Assembly (NCBI GenBank): GCA_024277095.1
Contig: JAJRVX010000412.1
Location: 1 to 9,781, forward strand
Length of the DNA stretch: 9,781 nucleotides
DNA from: DUEN01 sp024277095
Lineage (GTDB): Bacteria; Chloroflexota; Anaerolineae; DUEN01
Direction of reading: 5' to 3'
Position numbers and translations under genes: made by a program. Numbering within the stretch: the first letter of the stretch is position 1; each line of letters starts with the position of its first letter. Below, piece after piece: positions 1 through 5,840 of the stretch. The notes beneath the pieces are model-generated. The model was not told the DNA's origin, did not search any database, and saw only the letters and a program-made list of their open reading frames with translations.

Positions 1-64
1 GTCCCCGCCGCGACCGGGGATCCCGCACACCCCGTAGTCGCTCCAACAACGATCCCTTCATCAT
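1..64 (-). CDS. N-terminus of probable ISAs1-family transposase (partial, runs off left edge)
   Basis: Only the first 21 codons lie in the window. They begin at ATG ATG (64-59 on the minus strand) and the frame stays open to the edge. The start is supported by a strong ribosome binding site, AGGAGG, about 5 bases before the first ATG and 8 before the second. The visible peptide contains LLERLRGVRDPRSRRG. This resembles the N-terminal transposase-associated domain of ISAs1 / H-repeat DDE transposases, which typically open with a Leu-Leu-x-x-L, then (V/I)xDPRxxRG, then RYPL. The last part of that signature would lie just outside the window. The match is recalled from the family and rests on about 16 residues, so it is moderate. 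The next several hundred bases to the left should encode a DDE domain if the call is right. Confidence 0.5.
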   Translation of the reverse strand, partial: MMKGSLLERLRGVRDPRSRRG

Positions 65-124
65 TTCCCCCTCCTCGTCCTTCTCTTGGCTCCATCTCAC
101 CTTTATGATACTGATCCATTAGAG

Positions 125-163
125 CTTTGAAAAGCCCTACGGGACGGCTGGGGCTTTTCAAAG
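125..163. repeat. 13-bp perfect inverted repeat, possible bidirectional terminator
   Basis: CTTTGAAAAGCCC at 125-137 is the exact reverse complement of GGGCTTTTCAAAG at 151-163, with a 13-base loop. Each arm has a GC block next to the loop and an A/T-rich base, so either strand reads GGGC followed by TTTTC. That is the shape of a weak bidirectional intrinsic terminator. It lies about 60 bases upstream of the transposase start and could instead belong to the IS end. Which of these is right cannot be decided here. Confidence 0.5.
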
Positions 164-228
164 TCCAGCGTTCATGTTGGCATGCATGACACCTGCAGGG
201 ACGAGGATCGGCCCGCTCCTCAAGATTG

Positions 229-249
229 GCCTTTCGAGTGGCGAAAGGC
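229..249. repeat. 8-bp hairpin
   Basis: GCCTTTCG at 229-236 pairs exactly with CGAAAGGC at 242-249 around a 5-base loop. Neither strand has a T-tract after it, so it is not an obvious terminator. Function unknown. Confidence 0.4.
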
Positions 250-288
250 GCTGCCTTCCGCCATCCGCGCCAAGACACGAAGATGAGC

Positions 289-316
289 CCCCATCTCCCG
301 GGCCCGGGAGATGGGG
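289..316. repeat. 28-bp perfect palindrome
   Basis: CCCCATCTCCCGGG (289-302) is followed immediately by its exact reverse complement (303-316). With no spacer, an RNA copy would need to open at least four central bases to form a loop. No T-tract follows on either strand. A palindrome this long and perfect is unlikely by chance. It could be a protein-binding site, a processing hairpin or a dispersed palindromic repeat unit. The sequence does not say which. Confidence 0.7.
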
Positions 317-364
317 ATCTGGGGGATGAGGGCCGTTTTCCGTCGGCTGACGATCAGGGGCTGG

Positions 365-407
365 AAAATACAAAACGGCTGCCGTTGGTGGGGAACGGCA
401 GCCGTTT
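365..407 (-). terminator. Intrinsic terminator of the cytochrome gene
   Basis: On the minus strand, AAACGGCTGCCGTT (407-394) pairs perfectly over 14 bp with AACGGCAGCCGTTT (386-373) around a 7-base loop. It is followed by a broken U-tract reading TTTTGTATTTT (375-365). It begins about 64 bases past the stop codon of the split-Soret-like cytochrome, the distance and orientation expected for a rho-independent terminator of that gene. Confidence 0.88.
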
Positions 408-470
408 CGTGCACAAAGGGGCTCGCCCGCTCGGACGAGCTATCGAGGGGCGAACCCATGATCGCCCTCT

Positions 471-1421
471 TTACTCTCCCGGCTTCCCGTGCGGCTCATG
501 ACACTGCAGGCAATCCATCTTGCCTCGTGTGAACTGCCCCTTCTCGAACTCCTTGCCCTTGAAGTGGCAGCTTCTGCAGACGGTTGCGCCAACCGGCATC
601 TCGTAAGCCGGCTCGAATGCGTTGTCCGCGTACTGGTTCAGCAGCTCCACGGCCCGCGCTGCCACATCGCCGGTCAGCCGGCCGCAGCGCTCGCTTCGCT
701 CCGGAGATCCCGAGGGATAACCCGATGCCTGGCACCATTTGGTGACGGAGACATGACACAGAGGAGATCCGGCCACGCTTTGCGCCAGCACCTCGTCCGA
801 TTTGTACTTGTCGACCAGGAAGGCGTGCTCGCTGGCGTACTGATTGCTGATCTCCGTCGGCAGAGGGGTCTCGGTGTACCATCCCATCAGCTCGTGAACG
901 ATCTTCTTGCAGGTTCCCTCGTCGGTGACCAGGTTGATGGCGGCGAAGGCTCCGTTGAGCGCCCCGCACAGGGTCCCCCATCCCGCCGCACCGCCGGCGC
1001 CGTAGATCATCATCTCGGCGGGGATCTGGTCAAACGGGAATCCGATCTCCTCTCTCAGCGAGTCGACGATCGCCCAGAAAGCCCCATAGCAGCAGTGCGC
1101 CTTATAGTATCCCAGATGACCCTTCTTCCGGATCATCTCCGGGTCCAGCTTCACATAGGGCCAGGGCCATTCGGGGACCTCTTTGGGAACCTCTTTTACG
1201 ACCTCCTTCACCACCTCTACCTCTTTGACTTCCGTCTTCGCCTCGGGGCAGGGAGTCCCCTCTGTCGCCGCCGGCCCCGACGCAGGAACCATCAGTTGGC
1301 CCTGTGCGCATGAGAACAGGCCCATAGCCCCGGCCCCGATGACCGCTCCTGCCAGAAACTCCCTTCGTGACAAACCTTCTCGACTACCTCGCAACTTCTT
1401 TCCCATCTTTGGGTCTGCCAT
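471..1421 (-). CDS. Tat-exported split-Soret-like diheme cytochrome c, probable lipoprotein
   Basis: A 316-residue protein. The ATG at 1421 is preceded by AGGAGG (1435-1430) with 8-base spacing. Residues 18-23 (SRREFL) form a twin-arginine motif. A hydrophobic stretch follows and ends at L-F-S-C38, a lipobox-like site. Residues 63-83 are a Lys-Glu-Val repeat linker. The central domain has Cys110-Cys111, a glycine-rich run and C152-G-A-L-x-G-A, as in the C_GCAxxG_C_C family. It continues with C171, C222, C230 and C246 inside WCQASGYPSGSPERSERCGR, which I recognise as split-Soret cytochrome-like. The C-terminus has two CxxCH heme-c sites, C282-C285-H286 and C304-C307-H308, matching the two-heme arrangement of split-Soret cytochromes. 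By family this is an electron carrier, probably dimeric, outside the cytoplasmic membrane. Tat export of a cytochrome suggests a second cofactor, such as an Fe-S cluster, loaded in the cytoplasm first (inference). The gene is monocistronic, with terminators on both sides. Partner enzymes are not in the window. Confidence 0.9.
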   Translation of the reverse strand: MADPKMGKKLRGSREGLSRREFLAGAVIGAGAMGLFSCAQGQLMVPASGPAATEGTPCPEAKTEVKEVEVVKEVVKEVPKEVPEWPWPYVKLDPEMIRKKGHLGYYKAHCCYGAFWAIVDSLREEIGFPFDQIPAEMMIYGAGGAAGWGTLCGALNGAFAAINLVTDEGTCKKIVHELMGWYTETPLPTEISNQYASEHAFLVDKYKSDEVLAQSVAGSPLCHVSVTKWCQASGYPSGSPERSERCGRLTGDVAARAVELLNQYADNAFEPAYEMPVGATVCRSCHFKGKEFEKGQFTRGKMDCLQCHEPHGKPGE

Positions 1422-1429
1422 GATCGTTC

Positions 1430-1435
1430 CCTCCT
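1430..1435 (-). promoter_or_regulatory. Strong ribosome binding site of the cytochrome gene
   Basis: The minus strand reads AGGAGG, then 8 bases, then ATG at 1421-1419. This fixes the start over the internal Met at codon 6 and keeps the full twin-arginine signal. Confidence 0.85.
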
Positions 1436-1497
1436 AAGGTTGCAAGACATGAGATATCAACTCTTTTCCAATACTCTACAAGATCACCGTGAGTTTC

Positions 1498-1554
1498 GCA
1501 TGGGGGATGCCCCCCATGCCCTATGGGGGAGGCCCCCCCATTCGGGCTACCGAA
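1498..1554. repeat. Three tandem GC-rich hairpins with alternative pairings
   Basis: Arm A GCATGGGGG (1498-1506) pairs with arm B CCCCCATGC (1511-1519) around a 4-base loop. TGGGGG (1524-1529) pairs with CCCCCA (1535-1540), and TTCGG (1541-1545) with CCGAA (1550-1554). Arm B can also pair with the next arm instead: CCCCCAT (1511-1517) with ATGGGGG (1523-1529). The first two hairpins are therefore mutually exclusive with the alternative one. None is followed by a T-tract on the minus strand. They lie about 80-130 bases upstream of the cytochrome start and would fall in its leader if transcription begins before 1554. Confidence 0.65.
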
Positions 1555-1635
1555 CACCCCCATTTGATCCGCTGCTCACATAGGTCAGGTATTCACCGCA
1601 CCTTATGAGACGCCCCTCCGGTCCTCCCGGGAATG

Positions 1636-1664
1636 AAAAAAGGGCGCGCTTACGTGCGTGCCCT
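1636..1664 (-). terminator. Intrinsic terminator of the kinase/regulator operon
   Basis: The minus-strand RNA would read AGGGCACGC, a 6-base loop, then GCGCGCCCU running into six U. The stem is 5 bp, one A-C mismatch, then 3 bp (1664-1656 with 1649-1641). The U-tract corresponds to the A-run at 1636-1641. It lies about 120 bases beyond the stop codon of the response regulator and separates it from the cytochrome gene. Confidence 0.8.
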
Positions 1665-1784
1665 GTGACGTGCTCTCTTTCTCTCGTTCTTCACTATCCG
1701 AAGAGCCGGGCGTCGCGTGTGCGCAAGAGGGCGCGCTCTAATCCCGGCGTCTCCCGCGGCAGGTCGGATGTGCTCGTCGGATCC

Positions 1785-2450
1785 CTACGCCTCGTCCGGC
1801 TCCAGCTTGATGAGCCCCTTGCGCACGGCGTATCTCATGAGCTCGCGCCAGCTCTGCAGGCCGAGCTTTTTCATGATGTTCGAACGATGCTTTTCCACCG
1901 TCTTCACGCTGAGACAGAGCATCTCGGCGATCTCCCGGGTGCTCTTCCCCTCCACCACCAGCTGTAGCACCTCTTTCTGGCGCAGGGTCAGTCGGTCGTA
2001 ATCGCTGGGTTGTTGCTCCCCCCGGCGCTCCAGATAGTCGTCCAGGATGGCCCGGGTGACCGTTGGGGAGAGGTAGGCGTCCCCTCGATACGCCGCCCGG
2101 ATGGCCGCGAGCAGCTCCTCCGGCTCCCCCTCCTTGAGGACATATCCGGAGCCTCCTGCCTTGAGCATGGCGAAGAAATACTCCTCGCGGTCGTGCACCG
2201 TGAGCGCCAGCACCCGGACCTGAGGCAGCCGCTGGTGGATCTCGTAGGTGGCCTCTACGCCCCGCAGCCTTGGCATGGCGATATCCATGAGCACCACGTC
2301 GGGACGGAGACGGACGGCCTGCTCCACCGCCTCCCAGCCGTCGGCGGCCTCGCCCACCACCTCGATATCCTCACACGACTCCAGCAGCGAGCGAATGCCT
2401 GCCCGGACGATGCCGTGATCGTCCGCTATCAACACGCGAATGGTCTGCAT
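1785..2450 (-). CDS. NarL/FixJ-family response regulator (REC + LuxR HTH)
   Basis: 221 residues from the ATG at 2450. The receiver domain (about 3-120) has the acidic pair D10-D11, phosphoacceptor D56 in VLMDIAMP, T84 and K106 of the YVLKEG motif. The GerE/LuxR-type helix-turn-helix (about 153-210) contains LTLRQKEVLQLVVEGKS, then EIAEMLCLSVKTVEKHRSNI, a clear DNA-binding four-helix unit. An in-frame ATG six bases upstream (2456) would overlap the kinase stop as ATGA, but the ribosome site GGAGGG abuts it directly and sits 6 bases before the ATG at 2450, so I prefer the latter. The kinase stop codon ends at 2453, so the two genes are almost contiguous and surely co-transcribed. It should be phosphorylated by that kinase. 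Target genes are unknown; the neighbouring cytochrome gene is the obvious candidate. Confidence 0.95.
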   Translation of the reverse strand: MQTIRVLIADDHGIVRAGIRSLLESCEDIEVVGEAADGWEAVEQAVRLRPDVVLMDIAMPRLRGVEATYEIHQRLPQVRVLALTVHDREEYFFAMLKAGGSGYVLKEGEPEELLAAIRAAYRGDAYLSPTVTRAILDDYLERRGEQQPSDYDRLTLRQKEVLQLVVEGKSTREIAEMLCLSVKTVEKHRSNIMKKLGLQSWRELMRYAVRKGLIKLEPDEA

Positions 2451-2452
2451 GG

Positions 2453-5257
2453 TCATCCCTCCAGGGGGATCTTCACCAGGATCCGGGTCCCCTTGCCCGG
2501 ACTCGATTCAATGCGCATCTCCCCATCCAAAAGGGTCACTCGCTCCTCCATGCCGCGCAGCCCCCACCCGTTGCCGCCTTCCGCCGCCATCGTCTTCCTC
2601 GGGTCGAACCCTTTGCCGTTATCCTCCACGATCAGTTGCAGGTGCCCATTCACCAGCTCCAGGTGGATGCGGGCCTCGCTGGCCTGGGCGTGCCGTACGA
2701 TGTTGGCGATCCCCTCCTGGACCAGGCGGAAGACCGTGGTCTCCACCTCTGATGGAAGACGGTCTGGCAGGTTGACCACGTGAACCCGGGTGTGGATGCC
2801 CGCGTCCTCCAGTCGCTCCTTGGCGTGGCCGCGGATCGCCAGCTCCAGGCCCAGGTCGTCCAGCGCCTCGGGGCGCAGGTCGAAGATGAGCGTGCGCAGG
2901 TTCCGCAGGCTTCGGGCCGCCGTGGCGCGCACGACGCTCAGCTTGGTCTTGAAGTCCTCGAGCCCCTTCGGGACGACCTGCTCCAGGGCCGCGCAGTTCA
3001 TGACGATCGCGGTGAGGGCCTGGCTGGTCTCGTCGTGGAGCTCCCGGGCGATGCGCTTCCGTTCCTCCTCCTGGGCGGTGATGATCTTCTTGAGCAGCTC
3101 GCCGCGTACCTGCTCCTTCCGTCGCACATCCGCGTAGAGGATCGCGTTCTCCACGCCCACGGCGATCTGGCGGCCGAGGGCCCGCAGCAGCTCGACTTCG
3201 TTCGCGAGGTCGCGAGGCTCGCGCGTGCCCACACACATGACCCCCAGCGCCTTCCCCTTCGCGATCAGGGGCACGCACACCAGGGAGCGCAGCCCTTTGC
3301 GATCGGGGAGCGCCTTTGTGGTCCCCTGGGAACGTGGCGGCTCGCTCACCACCACCGGCCGATCCGCTTCCATCGCGCTCATCCGGCTCGCGCCGATCCA
3401 CTCCCGGCGGAGGGCTTCCGCGGCGGCGGCTCCGAGCCCGCGATGGGCCGCGAGCGCCAGATCGTCGCTGCCGTTCTCCCTCAGGAAGACGGCGCCCGCG
3501 TCCACGTCCGTCAGCTCCAGGACCTTGTCCAGGGCCATGTCCAGGATCTCCTGCAGGTCGAGGGATCGGCTGACGATGGCGGCTATGGCGTTGAGCGCGG
3601 AGAGCTCCTTGTTGCGGCGGACCAGCGCCTGCTTCACCCGCATCTCCTCCGTCACGTCCCGCAGCAGCTCGATGACCCCGCGCATATCGCCGCGATGGTC
3701 GTGCAGCGGTGAGGCCACGATATCCACATAGCGTCCTTCCCCCTCCTCTTTCCCCTGCTCGTGGAAGTGGGTGACCCGGACGGGGTTGCCGCTCTTCATG
3801 ACCTCTCGCACGGGGCACTCGCAGTGCGGCGGCTGGCAGGGACGACCGTCGTGATTCACAACCCAACAGCGCTGGCCGAGCACCGGCTCTTGCCCATTCC
3901 ATCGCTTCTGCACGGCCGCGTTGGCCAGGCGCACGCGGAAGTCCCTGTCCACCACGACCAGCTCGTCGCTCAGGCCGTCGATGATCGCCTGCAGATAGTC
4001 GCGCGCCTGTTGGGCCTCGGCCTGGGCGGCCATAAGGGCCGCCGTGCGCTCGCGAACCCGCTGGTCCAGCTCTCGGTTCCAGGTCTGGATCTCGTCCATG
4101 AAGTCTCGCAGCCGGGTGCGCATGTGGTCGAACGCTTCCGCCAGGGCGCCGATCTCGTCGCCTCGCTCGCAGCAGCGGACGGGGGTGTCCAGGTCGCCCT
4201 GGGCGATGCGCTGCGCGGCTCCGGTGAGGAGTTTCAGGGGGGCGACGACGCTGCGGGTGATCATCCACACCATCACCAGGGCGAGCAGCAGGGCCACCGC
4301 GCCGAGGATAACGACGCGTTCCTGTAGCTGACGTGCGGTGGCGAAGGCCTCCTCCTGATGCTGTCGCACCACCACCCCCCAGTCCACCCGGGTCAGCGGT
4401 GCGAAGGCCATGACCTCCGGCCGCGGGGCTTCGCCGCGAGGCGTCTGGTGGCAGTCATGGCATACGGCGACCATGGGCTTCCTCTCCTGGATCATGTGGG
4501 CCAGGCTGCCCCTGTGGTCGCTCTGGCGGAGCACCCGATCCGGGCGCGTGCTCAACAGGATCACCCCATTGCTGTCGACGACCTCCATGTACCCCGTTTC
4601 CCCCAGGGACACCGGCTGCAGGAAGGCGTTCATCTCGGGGCTTTCCAGATCCAGGCTGATGGCCAGCGCGCCGATGATCGTCCCCGCGCCGTTGCGGACC
4701 GGCACGCTGACCAGCGCCGTGGGGCGTTGTCCCGTGGCCAGCGAGACGAGCCCGGAGACGGCGAAGCGGCCCGTCTGCAGGGTGCTCTGGATGGAGGGCA
4801 CGGAGGCCAGGGGGATGAGGTCCGGCATAGGGTCTGCGGGCTCCGCCTGCACGATCTCGCCCCGGTTGTTCAGCAGAAAGATCTGTTGGCTGAACAGGAT
4901 CAACTGTTGGTAGGCGGCGTGCTGTCCGAGCAGCTCCGATCCCGTCAGATCGGATTGGGATCCCTCCGGGGCCAGAAGGATCGCGATGCTGACCATCATG
5001 CGCTCGATGTGGGCGAACACGGAGTCCAGATGGCTGGCGGCCAGTTGGGCCAGCGCCACCCGCTCCTGCAAGGCCTGTTGGGTGTTGCTCCGGGTCGCGT
5101 GCACCCCCAGGTAGCCAAAGCTCCCCGCCAGGACCAGAAGGGCGACCACCACGATCAGAATCATCTTCGTCGTCAACGCCAGATCCGTCCACAAGCGGCG
5201 GGTCCACGACTCCGTGGTAGAAGCGACTCGTTCTGAAAACCCTCTCACTGCCGCCAT
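2453..5257 (-). CDS. Sensor histidine kinase: heme-c Cache sensor, HAMP, PAS, GAF, HisKA_3, HATPase
   Basis: 934 residues. The start at 5257 has GAGGAA about 7 bases upstream. Domain order: membrane segment about 32-53; extracytoplasmic double-Cache-like domain about 54-312; second membrane segment about 315-334; HAMP about 335-388; coiled coil about 388-420; PAS about 420-540; GAF about 556-710; HisKA_3 about 725-790 with phospho-accepting H741 in ELHDE; HATPase_c about 835-932 with N-box E848-N852, DNGKGFD (879-885) and the GWGLRGM box near 897-903. This is the NarX/DesK-type kinase group that pairs with NarL-type regulators, as found next door. Unusually, the Cache domain contains C266-H-D-C269-H270, a canonical CxxCH heme-c attachment motif, just before the closing Cache strands (VMAFAPLTRVDWGVVV). 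The PAS domain carries C464, C474, C479 and C481, a cluster that could bind metal or respond to redox state, and HAMP has C362-C363. Role: probable redox or small-ligand sensor at the membrane. The signal is not known. Confidence 0.93.
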   Translation of the reverse strand: MAAVRGFSERVASTTESWTRRLWTDLALTTKMILIVVVALLVLAGSFGYLGVHATRSNTQQALQERVALAQLAASHLDSVFAHIERMMVSIAILLAPEGSQSDLTGSELLGQHAAYQQLILFSQQIFLLNNRGEIVQAEPADPMPDLIPLASVPSIQSTLQTGRFAVSGLVSLATGQRPTALVSVPVRNGAGTIIGALAISLDLESPEMNAFLQPVSLGETGYMEVVDSNGVILLSTRPDRVLRQSDHRGSLAHMIQERKPMVAVCHDCHQTPRGEAPRPEVMAFAPLTRVDWGVVVRQHQEEAFATARQLQERVVILGAVALLLALVMVWMITRSVVAPLKLLTGAAQRIAQGDLDTPVRCCERGDEIGALAEAFDHMRTRLRDFMDEIQTWNRELDQRVRERTAALMAAQAEAQQARDYLQAIIDGLSDELVVVDRDFRVRLANAAVQKRWNGQEPVLGQRCWVVNHDGRPCQPPHCECPVREVMKSGNPVRVTHFHEQGKEEGEGRYVDIVASPLHDHRGDMRGVIELLRDVTEEMRVKQALVRRNKELSALNAIAAIVSRSLDLQEILDMALDKVLELTDVDAGAVFLRENGSDDLALAAHRGLGAAAAEALRREWIGASRMSAMEADRPVVVSEPPRSQGTTKALPDRKGLRSLVCVPLIAKGKALGVMCVGTREPRDLANEVELLRALGRQIAVGVENAILYADVRRKEQVRGELLKKIITAQEEERKRIARELHDETSQALTAIVMNCAALEQVVPKGLEDFKTKLSVVRATAARSLRNLRTLIFDLRPEALDDLGLELAIRGHAKERLEDAGIHTRVHVVNLPDRLPSEVETTVFRLVQEGIANIVRHAQASEARIHLELVNGHLQLIVEDNGKGFDPRKTMAAEGGNGWGLRGMEERVTLLDGEMRIESSPGKGTRILVKIPLEG
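4447..4461 (-). other. CxxCH heme-c attachment motif in the kinase sensor domain
   Basis: These codons encode C266-H267-D268-C269-H270 of the sensor kinase, in the extracytoplasmic loop between the two membrane segments. That is the compartment where c-type heme is attached. Heme-bearing PAS/Cache-fold sensors are known from chemoreceptors of Geobacter (GSU0582, GSU0935). Covalent heme in this kinase is predicted from the motif and its location, not shown. Confidence 0.7.
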
Positions 5258-5312
5258 ATATCTTCCTCACGCTTCCTCAGGAGAAATGCCGTTGCTTCCG
5301 CTGTGGGGAGGC

Positions 5313-5399
5313 CCGGAGGGGCGGAGCCTCTCCGGAGAAAGTCCTCCTTCCGCCTTCGACCGGCCCGGCCTCGGCCCGGGCCCTTCAGGAAGGGCCGAG
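5313..5399 (-). promoter_or_regulatory. GC-rich structured leader of the kinase gene
   Basis: Two pairings compete. GGCCCTT (5379-5385) pairs with AAGGGCC (5390-5396) around a 4-base loop, while CTCGGCCC (5370-5377) pairs with GGGCCGAG (5392-5399) and uses the same right arm. A separate stem, CCGGAG (5313-5318) with CTCCGG (5330-5335), lies nearer the gene. If the kinase transcript starts upstream of 5400, this would be a structured 5' leader 55-140 bases before the start codon. No U-tract follows, so attenuation by termination is not supported. Confidence 0.35.
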
Positions 5400-5705
5400 A
5401 AAGGCAGGTACAAGCCGGAGAAGTGGGATTTCCGTGGAGGGAAGATCCCCTTCACACCTCTGTATTCTGCCCGAACATCGCATGTCCGGCAAGGGGACGG
5501 CGGGACAGGTCGTGTATCTTTTTCGGTGGAAAGACAGCGGGGAGCTTTGAGGGACGCAGTCCCCCAGAAGGAGGATATTTTGATTGCAAAGACCAGGTTT
5601 TGAGGTGAAGTGTGAAGGTCAGGCGTTTCAGCTCAAAAGTCGGTTTCCATATCCATTGCATCCCACCCAGGCGATGGATATGATGGGGAGGGCGGCTTTC
5701 CTTAG

Positions 5706-5801
5706 CCGCCCGACCCTGATACCGTGGATTTCTGGCTCGCCTACAGCGTCTACGCCCATCCCAACGCCCGGGTGGCGTTCGGCGCCGAAGATCACGGATA
5801 A
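5706..5801 (+). pseudogene. Possible gene remnant on the plus strand
   Basis: Between an in-frame TAG (5703-5705) and a TAA (5799-5801) the plus strand encodes 31 residues, including VDFWLAYSVYAHPNARVAFG. The composition looks protein-like, with mixed hydrophobic and aromatic residues, and most third codon positions are G or C. It has no start codon with a ribosome site. I do not recognise the family. It could be the decayed end of a gene or simply chance in GC-rich DNA. Confidence 0.2.
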
Positions 5802-5803
5802 GG

Positions 5804-5840
5804 AAAACGCCGATAGCGGAATGGGTTCCGCCATCGGCGT
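5804..5840 (-). terminator. Intrinsic terminator of the importer/DUF1028 operon
   Basis: The minus-strand RNA forms a 14-bp stem: ACGCCGATGGCGGA (5840-5827) with TCCGCTATCGGCGT (5820-5807), one G-U wobble, and a 6-base loop. It continues into TTTTCCTTAT. It starts about 26 bases after the DUF1028 stop codon, so it closes that operon and shows that the kinase gene downstream is transcribed from its own promoter. Confidence 0.88.

Larger units (their letters stand above)
65..470. other. Intergenic region rich in perfect inverted repeats, no gene seen
   Basis: This gap separates the cytochrome gene from the transposase fragment. I see no convincing coding sequence: the short open frames on both strands are low-complexity Pro/Gly/Arg products. 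It holds at least five inverted repeats: a 13-bp stem at 125-137/151-163, an 8-bp stem at 229-236/242-249, a 28-bp loopless palindrome at 289-316, the 14-bp terminator stem at 373-386/394-407, and a branched structure at 423-453 (TCGCCC/GGGCGA enclosing GCTC/GAGC). One of the repeats near 125-163 may be connected to the end of the insertion sequence whose transposase starts at 64, but I could not identify a terminal inverted repeat or a target duplication. Confidence 0.75.
1422..1784. other. Intergenic region between response regulator and cytochrome gene
   Basis: No gene is seen. In the direction of transcription the gap holds the terminator of the two-component operon (1664-1636), about 80 bases with no clear element, a run of three GC-rich hairpins (1554-1498), an A/T-richer stretch (about 1497-1440) that is the likeliest place for the cytochrome promoter, and the ribosome binding site. 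I found no promoter with good -35 and -10 boxes. A 10-base direct repeat, AGGGCGCGCT, occurs at 1641-1650 and 1728-1737. The first copy overlaps the terminator stem. Confidence 0.75.

Noticed and set aside
489..1313. 274-codon plus-strand frame over the cytochrome gene
   Set aside because: It is antisense to a gene with a Tat motif, CxxCH sites and a strong ribosome site. The product resembles no family.
1453..1481. Promoter candidate for the cytochrome gene (TTGTAG, 17 bases, GATATC, minus strand)
   Set aside because: The spacing is ideal, but each box matches only three of six consensus bases, too weak to annotate.
1641..1737. 10-base direct repeat AGGGCGCGCT at 1641 and 1728
   Set aside because: It is short and made of common GC-rich words, and one copy is part of the terminator stem. 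I do not claim it as a regulator site.
2619..4268. 549-codon open frame on the minus strand inside the kinase gene
   Set aside because: It is Arg/Gly/Pro/Ala-rich with no domain and lies wholly within a kinase with complete motifs. Long shadow frames are expected in GC-rich DNA.
5214..5603. Plus-strand frames with a GGAGG sequence near 5570
   Set aside because: The ribosome-like sequence leads only to a seven-codon frame ending at 5603. Composition upstream is not protein-like.
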